64,000 nt of DNA from Ahaetulla prasina. Its lineage: Eukaryota > Chordata > Lepidosauria > Squamata > Colubridae. Position numbers and translations under genes: made by a program. Positions 1-12,800 of this stretch are shown in pieces; the stretch's first letter is position 1, and each line of letters begins with the position of its first letter. The stretch spans positions 233,203,794-233,267,793 of the forward strand of contig NC_080540.1 in NCBI RefSeq assembly GCF_028640845.1. The letters are read 5' to 3'. The notes below the pieces were generated by a model that made no database searches, was not told the origin of the DNA, and saw only the letters and a list, made by a program, of their open reading frames with translations.

Positions 1-19
1 GGGATTGCATTTATGACTA

Positions 20-215
20 TTTGCAGTATGTTGCAGTCATATGATCACAATTTGTTACTCTTCCCCTTCCCCAATTTTTGGCAAAACAGCTCCCATTGGG
101 GAAGATGGATTTTGCTTTATGACCACTGTAAAATTGTTGTAAAAGTTGGTTCAACTTGAAGACCGTAATAATTTATGATAAAAATTGCTGTCCCAATTAT
201 AGTCATAAGAGATGA
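20..215. mobile_element. Fragment of Tigger-like MITE
   Basis: Contains phrases (cagtcatatgatcacaa, tttttggcaaaacagc, ataagagatga) shared with the better preserved family members at 25159 and 18283. No termini are visible, so it is assigned by similarity to other copies in this window. Confidence 0.4.
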
Positions 216-601
216 GACAGATACGCAGGTGTGGCAGAACTGCAGTACCCCCATGGCTGTAAGAATTTTTATTACATGGGTGTGCTGCATTGGCCATTCA
301 AAGACAAAACACAGAGCAAATCTGTGGCTTAAAATTTCTCATTTTTAAAGCAACTCAGCCTTAACTACACCATGAAATTTACTGGACACAATAGCTGTTT
401 TGTTAAAAGTTGCTGCATCTGCTTATCAGTGTACAATTATAACATATTTATTAAATAGTACTGTTATTTATTAAATAGTACCGTTCAGAGAAATATATGG
501 GGAAAAAAGTATGTAATCTTATTTACAGCTTGGGTGGTATCTTTTAAATAGGTATGCCAATATTATCTCTAAGTGCATAATCATTGAATTTACAATTTCA
601 G

Positions 602-716
602 AGCTACAAATGCGTCTGAAGATGTCCTAAGCCTGCGTCCTCCACGCTTCTTTGGGGACGATGGAGTCATTAGACCGTACAGATTAAGAGATGGTGCTGG
701 AAGTCAAATGTTACAG
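602..716 (+). CDS. VPS13A: VPS13A exon (fifth from last)
   Basis: This 115-nt exon follows a TTTCAG acceptor and ends at CAG|gtgaag. The first base completes a codon begun in the previous exon, outside the window. It then encodes 38 residues containing SEDVLSLRPPRFFGDDG and RPYRLRDGAGSQMLQ, a strongly conserved VPS13A segment just before the PH-like domain. It ends in phase 0. Confidence 0.92.
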
Positions 717-3700
717 GTGAAGAGAGTAAACAGCCAAAAAATATGACATATTTAATATAACAGATTATACATTATTTATTTGAATATATTTTTCTCTTTC
801 TAAAAGTAGAGTGATTTTAACACTGCATATTTTTTAACTTACCATAAATTCGAATCACATTTTGAATGATAATTATAAGAATATGATCATGTGCCACTTG
901 GTTCCAGTAGTGAAAATATTCCCTTTAGCAATAGCATTTAGACATATACCGCTTTCCAGTGCTTTCCAGCCCTCTCTAAGTGGTTTACAGAGTCAGCATA
1001 TTGCTTCCAACAATTTGGGTCCTCATTTTACCCACCTTGGAAGGACGTGGCTCTTTAGGTACAGCGATTTAAAATCTATATTCATTTTTTTAAAAAAAAT
1101 AATAGTAACATTGATACATATTCTTTTCTTTACTATATGAAATGTAGTCATTGCTATTTTAATTCAATCTATATAGAATATTTATTTTTAAATTAATATA
1201 TTAAATCTAATATATGAAAATATATCTGCACATTTAGAAATGGAGTTAATATGGTTGATAAACATAATTTCAATATGCAGCTGAACACCTAAAATCTCAT
1301 TTTGAACGAAATTAAGGTTTTAGTAGTTTTGTTTTATTTTCCATATCTTTAAATAGAAATTTTAATCTAGAGACAGTTTTAAATTTTTAGTATCTTAGAG
1401 GAATGTTTCAAATGCTAAGTTTAGCTATATAAATTTTGTTTTTGTTACAGTTTGTATTTTCAAAAGAACTGATTTAGAAATCTGTTTTTAATGAACTGAT
1501 TTTATATATTCCATTTTTATTGGTGATAAATAAAAAATACAACAATAGTCAAACTAGCAATAATTTATCTAAAAGACAGTTCACACACCATGCCTAGGAC
1601 AAATAAGTGTATATATGCAGGATTATAAATAAAATGTTTTCTAGTGATGGTTAAAATAAAAAACTCGTATTAGAATTTTCCCCCCAAAGATTTAAGTTTA
1701 AAATAGTGGCTTTTTGCAAAACAAGAAACATTTTTGAAGTAAACTTAATACATTTAACCAAATGTTCTTGTTACACATTTTTTATTTTAAGATTTGTAAT
1801 AAATGTTACAAAAGGTAGTAATAGTATCTTTTGTACTTTGGAATTTATTTATTTATTTATTATTTTGATTTTTATACCACCCTTCTCCCGAAGGACTCAG
1901 GGCGGTGTACAGGCAAAAATAAAACAGGCAATACAATGTACAATTTAAAATGCAAATTAAAAAACTTATTTTATAATTAGCCTAAAAAGTTTAAAATATA
2001 TAATAAACTAAAACCCCATTTAAAACTAAAACTATTTTAGTAATTATTATTGCTTATAAAATTCAGAAAAAAATCAGGAGGAATTTATACTATAACATAT
2101 TAAATGAATCTTGTCAGTTATTTTTAATATTTTATGGAAATTTAATTTGTTTTTCCTGGTGAAGCTGTCTTTAGCGTGAGGAAAGAAATATGTCAATTAC
2201 CTGAGTATAGTAACTGTTTACTTCTTAAATTATGTATAAGTTAGAACAGTAAGTATAACTTTTAAATAGCTGAATAACTAGATTGAGTAGATTCTTCCAC
2301 AAAATTGTCAAAATTTGAACTGAGCTTTGAAGTTCTGGCCTCATATCAGTAACAATAAAAATAAAAACACCTTGACTGCTTGCCAAGCAGTTGCTCTACT
2401 TTTCCTCCTATTCTAGTTCAGCAAGATAACATAATCACTCATTTCACATCCTGCTGTCTAAATCTGTGCAAATATTAGTGTTCAGTCAGTTAGAAAGTAT
2501 TCATGAATTGCAATTATAGTATGTTCCAATTTATTTACAAATTTTAATTTTAGCTCTGAGTAGTTGGTACCATGATCCATAAATCTGGTATGCCTCCAGG
2601 GAGTTACATTACATTCCAAGGAAGGAAGGAAATCTATTGAAAGCAAGAGCAAAGCTGTTTGGATCACAAGTTATCTTTTTTCAAGGTTTTCCGTTTTATG
2701 CTTTAGTTATAAAATTTATAAGTTCACTGATCTACAAAATGTAAATTATTTTACCTTACATAGCCATGAGCCAATTTAGCTTGTGCTTTTTAAATTCAAA
2801 AAAATATTAGGACATCTTTAAATAGTTAGTTGAATAAGAGATTGAAATATAGGATTAACATACTCCACTGAGTAGTGTTTTTCTTCTGCATGCTATAATT
2901 CAAAAACTACATCTCATCTTTAATTTTGTTCTTTCATTCTCATTTAAAATTTCAACCCAAATTGACTAGCATCAACTAACTCTTCTGCTTCTTTCTTCTC
3001 TTACTCATGCTTACAGAAAAGACAGGCCTACAGGAAATGGACTTTGTGCCATATTAGTGGTAGTGATGATGATGATGATGATGATGTTAATGACAATGAT
3101 GATAACAGTTAGGATACTAATGTATGCCTTACTTGTTGAATTGCAACAGCTGAATGTTACGTTTCTTTTATAAGACTGCCAGAGAAAAAATTCCAATAAT
3201 TGTTATAAAATTGTGTTTTACATGTAAATTTTAAAATATATTCTAATCAGCAACATAAATTAAAAGAATTTGTTATTTAACTTGTCTATATTTCAGTTGT
3301 CACAGTGAAACATTGTTTGACATTGACCATAATCTTGTGATAATTACTTAATTGAAAATATTGTCAGAAGATTATGTAGTCCTTGTTAAAGTACTGTATT
3401 TTCCATTCCTTTATTTTAATGCTTTAAATCATTTGTGCGTTTTTTAGAAAAATTCCTTTTATATATGAATACAGTGTTTTGTGTTCTCACTTACATTGTG
3501 GATGTTAATATTGTCTTATATTCTTTTTAGGTATATTGTCTTTATTCTGTAATAACAATAAATAAGTCTATATAAGAAAAGATTGATTTCTTCTGTTCAA
3601 ATTTTCATACCATTTTTCCTAGCCTTACTTCTCTCCCTTCTAAATTTTTAATGGAAAAATTTGATAGGTTTATGTCTTATTTACTTTCATCCTTAGAGAC

Positions 3701-6700
3701 TTAGTTTACCATATTTTTTGCTTTTATGTTTTCATTTATTTTAAACTATCTTATTAAATGTAGAGCAAATAGAAGTATTTTATTTCTCTGATTAAAATGA
3801 AATTCTAATAATGACCTGAATATAAGTTTATGCTGAAATAATACAAATTTGAAATATTCGGATGGCCAGTCAGTAAAAACTATATTACTAAAGAGCCAAT
3901 TTTTCATTTGCAAATTTGCTTCTTGCCTACAGAAGAAAATTAAGAATATTCAAAAATTATTTTAATAATTCTACATAGGGTCTATTCTGTGATCTGTTTC
4001 TAAATGAATCTAGAGTAAGAAATCCACTCCATTCTAAACTTGATCTTGGTAGCTAAAGGTTTTGAAACATAGAAGACCTAAATTGGTGAGGTTTATTTTA
4101 AAAGTATATGTAGTTTATATGTGACTTTTCTGTTTCATCAGACAATGATGATCCATAGGCCATATTGGAATTATATAACAGGTTTAAATTCAGTGGTTTA
4201 GTTTATAAAATTTTATAAAAATTCTTTTACTTATATTACAATAGCATAGCACTTTACAGCACTATCTGGGCAATTTACAATTTTAGCATATTGCCCCCAA
4301 CACTCTGGGTCTTCGTTTATATTACAATGCTATTAAAATCCAATTTTCTTAGGAAAATATAGCTTTAAAAGACATAACCACGAAGCTTATTTTTTATCAG
4401 AAAACAGGAAAAGAACTTGGATTTGCAATGGATTATTTCTGGGATAGGGTTTCGAGAATACAGTCAAAATGTTTTCAACATCATATTAGTAATATATCAC
4501 TGATATTGAATAATTTTTCAGTTTGGCCAGCCAAATGGCCTATATTTTTTGCTTAAAATATTGGGTTTTCTGATAAACACAAACAGATCTCTGGACCTAC
4601 TACTATAGAGGATTTTTTTAAAAAAAGAAAAGAAATGCCTTTTGTTAGTGCATATAAAAATTTATTCTTTTCAGAAACTTGGCACTCAGAAAAGAAGTGG
4701 CAACTTTATGCAGTAGAGCTTTGTTTCTGTATTGTGACAATAACCATAAGTCTAAGTCAAACAGCATAATGAACAGTTTTATCTCGCTTTAGATATATGG
4801 ACAAATAAAATAAACTTTTTGACAAATTCACAATCACCATAAATAATAAAAGTAGGGTAGGTGCCTTCTCTTACTCAATGGCTTCATTATCCAAGAGTCA
4901 TTTATCCTTCTGAATGAGATAATTAACTAAATATTTTCTTAAGATCAGCTATATGAGTAGAAATCGTTTGCCCAGGGAGCAAAAAAAATAATGCTCTGAT
5001 TCTTTCTATGAATATTACAAAAGTAGAAATCCAATAAGAGCACAACATATTTATTATTCCTCAAATCCTTTATGTCAATTAGATTTGGTTTCTGATTATA
5101 CATATTAGATAACTTCAGAAATTACTGGGTCACAAATTACAACTGAATCATTCATTCATTCAATTTCTATAGCGGTCCATCTCAATCAATGATTCTGGGC
5201 AGCTTACATAATTCAAATCCATTAATGGTTGGAATTTTCCAGTATTGTGGGATTAATACAGTGCAATGTAGTGTTTAAAACTTTCTTGCCACGAACAGGA
5301 TGAAAATAACAAGTTGGAACAATATAATTGAGAATTTTATTTGTACTCGGGGAACTCCAGTAAAAACAATGTATGGATAATATATATCCGGGTTGAACTG
5401 TGGAGTCCTTGGTGCTCTCTGAGCTTGATTGTTTCCTTGCAGACATTTCATTACCTGACTAGGTAACATCATCATTGCTAGCATTTGTGGGGGTTGGTTT
5501 TTCTGTTTATATACTGGTAGTCCTCGAGTCACGAATATAATGGAACCTGGCAATAACATTCATAACCTGAAGATTCATTGAAGTGATTCATATCAAACGA
5601 ACGGGATCAGGTCCCTGCTTTCGCCCACTCACTCACTAATCGAATACACAGGTTGTACGTGCACATGAGGTATCTCAGGGTGGGGAAGGCTATGGGGGGG
5701 GCCTAGCGATGGAACAGGCCACCTGCTTCAGACCACCCAAGGCCTCCCCTGACCAAGATACTCATACTCCCTCCCCTGGGATCCCCACAATTTCTCCCCC
5801 CCATCCTGCCAAGCTGGGTCACTTACCTTGTGAAGATCTAGCAAGCTGGCTCCTCTCCATTTTCTCTGCTGTAGTTTCCTTTCAATCTCAGTGCGAAAAG
5901 CATTTGCAGGCTGACGAGATTTTGGGCAGCAAAATAACATTGTTTCAAGCCTCCTATTAGCTTGCAAATGCTTTTCGCGCCGTTCCCATCTCCAGTCAAA
6001 TGCTTTTTGAGCCATTCCAGATCACCCCGAAAAGCATTCAAGATCCCACGAGATGATTAATGCAAGATCTCGCACAACTGATCTCATGCGATCTCACACT
6101 ACAGTACTTTAGGTCTCTGTTTTCTGAGAACTGAATCCTGTATCAGATCTGTGGTAAAGGGCTTTGCAAATGGAGGGAAGTCCTCTCCATTTGCAAAGCC
6201 TTTTGCCAAGGATCTCATGCAGACCTTAAGGTAGCTAAGTGATGTGTCATAATCTGACGATTACCCTGCCAGTGATTTTTGGGGGGGGCATATTCTTTTT
6301 GGCAGTTAGTTGATTAAAGTATTGTTTTCTGTTTGTTTGCTTGCTTGCTTCTTTGTCTGGTGTTAATCCTTACTTATTTTGGTTTTCACTGCTGCAAGGG
6401 ATGTGGTTTTGACTTTTTGTTCCCTTCTTAGTTTTTTTTTCTATTTTGAATGGTGTGTAAATGTGGTTTATCTCTATGTCTATTGGTGGCTGATTTTTCT
6501 GAATGTCAAGCTTCCAGGAATTCCTAGTGTGTTTATATTTAGATTGTTCTTAAATGCACAGTTTTCCAATTGCAACTGTGGTTGAGTCTGTCTCTGTGTT
6601 GTGTGAGTTTAAGGAGTTTTCATGGTGTCTTTTGATTGCTAGTTGGTGTTCAGTGATGCACTCTGTAGCCTTCTGCCTGTCCTACAGTATATAGTGGCTG

Positions 6701-6832
6701 TTGCAGTCTTTACACTGTATGATGTAGATGAACCCTGTTTTTTCTTCTTGCACTATTGGGTCTTTTGGTTTACTTAATAAAACCAATTCTTAAGAAAACA
6801 ATACTCTAATCAAGGAACTGCTAAGGAGAAAA

Positions 6833-6866
<34 letters not shown>

Positions 6867-9800
6867 CAACACCGATAGGGCAAGCTACAATATATAAACA
6901 GGAAGCAAACCCACACTCACTAGCACTGATGTTGTCTAGTCAGATAATGAAATATCTGTAAGCAAACAGCAAAGCTCAGAGAACACCAAGGCTCCACAGG
7001 TAGGGAACTGCTATGTTTGGTGTCTTTGAAGTTGAAATATAGCTTGCAGTCTTTGAAATAAAAAAAAAATAACAATTTCGTATACTGGCTGATCGTTTTC
7101 TTTTTAAAGCAAAGCGGACAAGTGTTTATGTATCTTGGAGGTCTTAAGATTTTTAAAAGCGGTAGAGATGGAAACAGGCAGAGAATTGGATTCTCTAAAT
7201 CACGAAATTTATAATGTTCATATCCCCTTATCCTTAGGGATTGCACAAGACTGTTATCCACAGACCCAGGCTGTGGTCTATATTCTGATATTGTCTCAGG
7301 ATATAACTGAGGGAGCCTCCAAACTATAAATTTTTACCGTACTGTTTGTTCAACCCTTATGTGCTAACAGTAGCTTTGACAAAACTAAGAAAGAATTTCC
7401 ACTTGCTTTTTCAGTTCTTCCAATTGGTGTAATGATTCAATCCAAAGAGAGAGGGCAAGCAAATGGACCACAGTGATGATAATACTTCCTTTATGTCCTG
7501 ATGTTATTATCTATTCACATAGAGCTTCAAAAGATTCAGTGTTTAGAAAAAACTGCTATAATGCAAGATAGAAATTTAACTGTAAAATGTGATAAGAAAA
7601 AAAAAGCTTCCTGATACGGTAATTGTAAGAAAATACATAGCGATATGCATATTAAGGGGCAAGTGCAAACAAAGTTATGAACCCTCTTTGGTGATCTGAT
7701 TGTCCTAGCAGCTAACTTCAGAGGCCTGCGTGTACCGTATTTGGAGATCTGCCATAGCAGGTAACTTTACAGGATCCCTTTTGCAGCTATCTGACAAATT
7801 AACATAACTGTTTATTGATGAATGGTTTCATTCAGGAAAAATACATTACCCTGTGAACCAGGACATTTCTTTTACAGGGCAAGTGTTTCTTTTATTTTAC
7901 AGGGCAATCAGCACTACAGTGGAATTTTTCAGTTGGATTTTCATTTTCAAAGGGGACATTGAACATATGTAATATCAGATTGGTAGATCATTTCTGAACT
8001 TATTAATGTTACATTACATGTATACATATATTTGCAGATAAATCAATAAATTATAGTACATTCAGTGCCAAACAGGAAAAGGTGAGAGGGTTCGCTAAGA
8101 TCTTTATTTACGAAAATAATAACCTGCTGTAGAGTTCCCATCAATTGTTTAGCTGTTCACCATATTAAGTATGTAGTTCCAATTTATTCAACCCAGTTTG
8201 AAAATATAAAAGAGAGCATATATCTAAAAAAAGGTTAGCTGTGAAATCTGCAGGGCAAAGATGAAGCTATGTCAAAAAGTATCAAAAGTAGTTCTAATGA
8301 TTTTAGTCCCTCAAGTAGAAAATTTTACGAGGGTCCGTCTCTCCATTTCTCTGGCAGTAAAAAGACACGTCTTTGAAGAAAGCAACATATACATTTCCAA
8401 AAGATTTGTAAAGGGGAATTTTGAAGGAAAATCTCCTTGAGTTGAATTCAACTTGCAATAATTATATACATTTTGTTTACTTGGACAATTTTCTTAATAT
8501 ATTAAAATCAGTTTCCTATCATCCTACATGTACATTTTAGAAGTACATTTTAAAAAAATTAATATGTAATTGGAGATAATTGCACTTTAAAAAATATTGA
8601 CTATGGTAGATGGTTATTATAGTCATCCACTGTTTAGTCCACATGCAAAAATATAGGAGAAATATCTTTAAGAAGATACGTTAGGATTTTATTTATTTAT
8701 TTATTTATTAATTAAACTTTTATACCGCCCTTCTCCCGAAGGACTCAGGGCGGTGTACAGCCTTCGTTTAAAACAGTTAATATACATATTAAAATAACAA
8801 TTAAAAAGCTTATTCAATAAAAGGCTGAAATTAAAACCGTCCAATTGACCATATAAAATACCCAGTAAAATTACCATTAAAAATTAAAAATTTAGAATTT
8901 AAAAATCAGGCCAGTCCCGCTTGTATAAATAAATAAGTTTTCAGTTCCCGGCGAAAGGTCCGAAGGTCAGGCAATTGGCGTAAACCGGGGGGAAGTTCGT
9001 TCCAGAGGGTAGGTGCTCCCACAGAGAAGGACCTTCCCCTGGGGGCCGCCAGCCGACACTGCTTGGCGGACGGCACCCTGAGAAGACCCTCTCTGTGAGA
9101 GCGTACGGGTCGGTGGGAGGCATGTGGAAACAGCAGGCAGTCCCGTAAGTACCCGGGCCCTAAGCCATGGAGCGCTTTGAAGGTGGTAACCAAAACCTTG
9201 AAGCGCACCCGGAAGACCACAGGTAGCCAGTGCAGACTGCGCAGGAGTGGTGTTACCCGGGAGCAACGTGGTGCTCCCTCAATCACCCGCGCAGCTGCAT
9301 TCTGGACTAACTGAAGTCTCCGAGTACACTTCAGGGGTAGCCCCATGTAGAGAGCATTGCAATAATCCAGTCAAGAAGTGACGAGAGCATGAGTGACCGT
9401 GCATAAGGCATCCCGATCAAGAAAGAGGTGCAACTGGCGGACCAGGCGAACCTGGTAAAAAGCTCTCCTGGAGACGGCCGTCAAGTGATCTTCAAATGAC
9501 AGCCGTCCATCCAGGAGAACACCCAAGTTGCGCACCCTTTCCGTTGGGGCCAATGACTCGCCCCCAACAGTCAGCCCCGGTTGCAGCTGACTGTATCGGG
9601 ATGCCGGCATCCACAGCCACTCCGTCTTGGATGGATTGAGTCTGAGTCTGTTTCTCCCCATCCAGACTCGTATGGCCTCCAAACAACGGGACAGCACTTC
9701 GACAGCTTCGCTGGGGTGGCCTGGGGTGGAAAAGTACAGCTGAGTATCATCAGCGTACAGATGATAACTCACTCCAAAGCCACTGATGACCTCGCCCAAC

Positions 9801-12800
9801 GGCTTCATGTAGATTTGAAGCAATGTGATCAATTAAGTGTATTACATAAATGTAATACGTGAAACATTAAAATAGTTCTGGTAAGAGGGTGGTGTATACT
9901 AGTTCTGGTAAAGGATGGAGAAAATCAGATCTAGATATAGATGTATCACTGGTTCTGGATATATATCTCCCTTCCCCTCCCTAAATATTCATATTTGAGG
10001 GTATTTTTATATTTATTTAATGAATCAGATTGTGTAGATAGCAAGCACTTTGATCTGATCAGATTGATGGCACAGCTTTAACCTTATCCAGAGAAGGCAT
10101 GTTTCCTAAAGTCACACATGATCTGGCTATGTTTAGATTAGATTATTGTATTCATACATACAGGTCTTTTGATGATTCAGAACCTCTGACTTATGAAGAA
10201 TACAGCTCCTTGTTTTATCTGAGGATATGACCTATTTTGTATGAGGTTTACTATTGCCAGGGACTTTTCAGAACTATGTCTTAGTGCTTTATATTCCTAA
10301 ATGGTTTGGGGCCAGCCGTTCTTACTCTACTATGAATCTATCCAGATCTCAAGATAAACCTACAAGACCTGTTTGGAAGCTCACTAGCAAAAATATTAAA
10401 TCAGCTCTTTTCATTGCTGCTTTCTGAATTCTTTTGCTAGGTGTGTGCATGCAGTCCTTGTGTTGATGCTTTCATCATGCCATTTGCCTTTCACTATTCA
10501 TAACCATTTTTTTTTCTGATTCAACTGCTGTGGTTTTAAAAGTAGAATTTTATTTTAATAGAAGAATTCCTTTGGTGGATTAGTTGAGAAAGGAATTTAT
10601 AAATACCAAAATAAATACTAAAATTTAATGTTTATATTCGTTCAAAGAAACATCAAAATTATTAACCATTTCAAAAATTTAAATATGCTAGATGTGAATA
10701 CATTGCTGTGATTAAATTTTTATACAATGTATATGTCTTTAAACTCAGGATACTTTGTGACTTGAGGGATGGATAATGATTCATTAATACGAAAAAAAAT
10801 TGTATGTAGAACTCTTTAATGGGAGACTGCATTATATTCAACACAGAGGGTGTTTGTTTATTATTATTATTGAATATAATGAGCAAACGATCCTTAATAA
10901 GTTATTCAGCCTACATACAAATCACTGTTTAGACTTTTAAACGTGTACTTTTGGAAACAAAAGTTTGAACGCATAGGATCCTCACACTTATTTGCTTTTG
11001 TTTCCTTTGGTATGAGAGCCTACCCAAAAGAAGAATGGAATCTGTTCTTTATTTTGAATAATGCTGTGTTAATTCAAGATACCTTTACTGGTTTAAAATT
11101 CATATAACCTGAAAAATAGAGATTTTAATTGTCTCAGGGTAGTCCAATTAGTCCATTAATTATTTTTGAAAAAATGCCATTTTGCATATGATATTTCAGA
11201 ACAACTAATAATTATGTGGCATATGATTTAATGGCCAGGAGATAGGGAGAGGCAGGATAAAGATAGTGAAGAGACAGCTATTTGCTCATAATAGATACTC
11301 CAAGTACTAAAAGTATGAAGTTCATATATTTGTATAAGGTTTTATTATCTGATGCAGTATAAATCTTTTCCTCAAAATTAAGAAGCTGTATTCTAGGGAA
11401 CTCTACAACTTTTTTTTCTTTTAGAATATTGAAAATGGAAGATTTGCAAAACTGCGATACTTTACACATGCAATGGTTAATAATACAGATTTATTAATGG
11501 TTACAAAAAGGTAAGATTCCTCCAGTATTACTTTCTTATTTTAAACAAAAGCATTTATGTGCATTCTGTAATCAAAATGGTTCCCAAAACAACTTAGAAA
11601 TATGAGTAGAAAGATTGTTCTTGTCTTCGGATTTTCTACGCCAAAGACGGGGAAGGGTCGGGCAGGGAAGTGATGAAAGGAATAACAGATTTCCAGCTAT
11701 TAAAATTACATTTATTATGAACATCTGGATTATAATTAGCCCTCAATTTACTTTAAATTAGAGGAAAAATAATTTTGCGATGGATAAAATTGATTTCTTT
11801 TAAGTATGAAAGAATTTGGAATTAAATACGTAGATAGAACTTGAAATTAAAGCTGAAGTGTGTGCAGCAATTTTGATTGCCATCAGGCTTCATTTTTATA
11901 ATTTTTTGGTTAAGTCAAATAAAAGTGGACCCTATACTTGTGGAAAACCGCTAAGATGAAACAAAAAAGACTGAAATTGACAGAATTTTAAACTGGATGT
12001 TATATGATATTGAAGGCTACGTAAACATTTTTCTCAAAAAAAAGTTATATGATTGTATTTATTTTAATTATTTATCCTATATTTATAAACAGTGGCATAT
12101 TGTTTGTGACAAGAGGTACGTTTGGACAGTTAACATGTGAATGGCAGTACACTTACGATGAATTTACCAAGAAACCATTCATTGTTGATGGACGAAGGTT
12201 GCGCATTGAAGCAAAGGTAAAGTTATGGATGGTAGAGATGGAACAAAACAAATCACTATATTTTTCGCTCCATAAGACGCTCCTAGGTTTAGAGGAAGAA
12301 AACAAGAAAAAAAACTTATTTGCCTTTGCCTCCCAGCGTCTTTTATAGGGGGGGTTCACGCCCCTCTACCTGGCCACAGCTCCGGCAGTTCAACCACCAT
12401 CCAGTATTCATCTAGTTAGCGTCCTAGCAGCAAACAGTCTGGTCAGCTTCAGCACTTTATCGCAGCCCCAGCACGTTGCTCGTCAGTGCCACCGGGCACA
12501 ACAGAGTGGGGGTGGAGATCTGCAAAACCTAAAAGACATTTTAAACGAATACTAATTTCATTATATAACTTGTGAATCCTTTCCTGGAATGGAAAAAAAT
12601 AGTGCTGCTAGGTATTTGGAAATTTGCTTTTAATGCACAACTATATTTGTTTGCTTGTTTATTTCAGGAACGAGTGAAGTCTGTATTTCATGCCAAAGAA
12701 TTTGGAAAAATAATTAATTTTAGAACACCAGAAGATGCAAAGGTGAATATGAAATGCTATTACTACATAATGTATTAATATCCTGTTCTGAAGGAATCAA

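Larger units (their letters stand above)
717..11424 (+). other. VPS13A: VPS13A intron, 10.7 kb
   Basis: AT-rich intron with GT donor at 717 and TTTTAG acceptor ending at 11424. It contains old SINE pieces, an L2/CR1-like LINE 3' end, Penelope-like fragments and a longer LINE copy, listed separately. The stretches 2020-5130, 7330-8680 and 9840-11424 are AT-rich DNA in which I recognise no gene, only short homopolymers and a small microsatellite. Confidence 0.85.
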
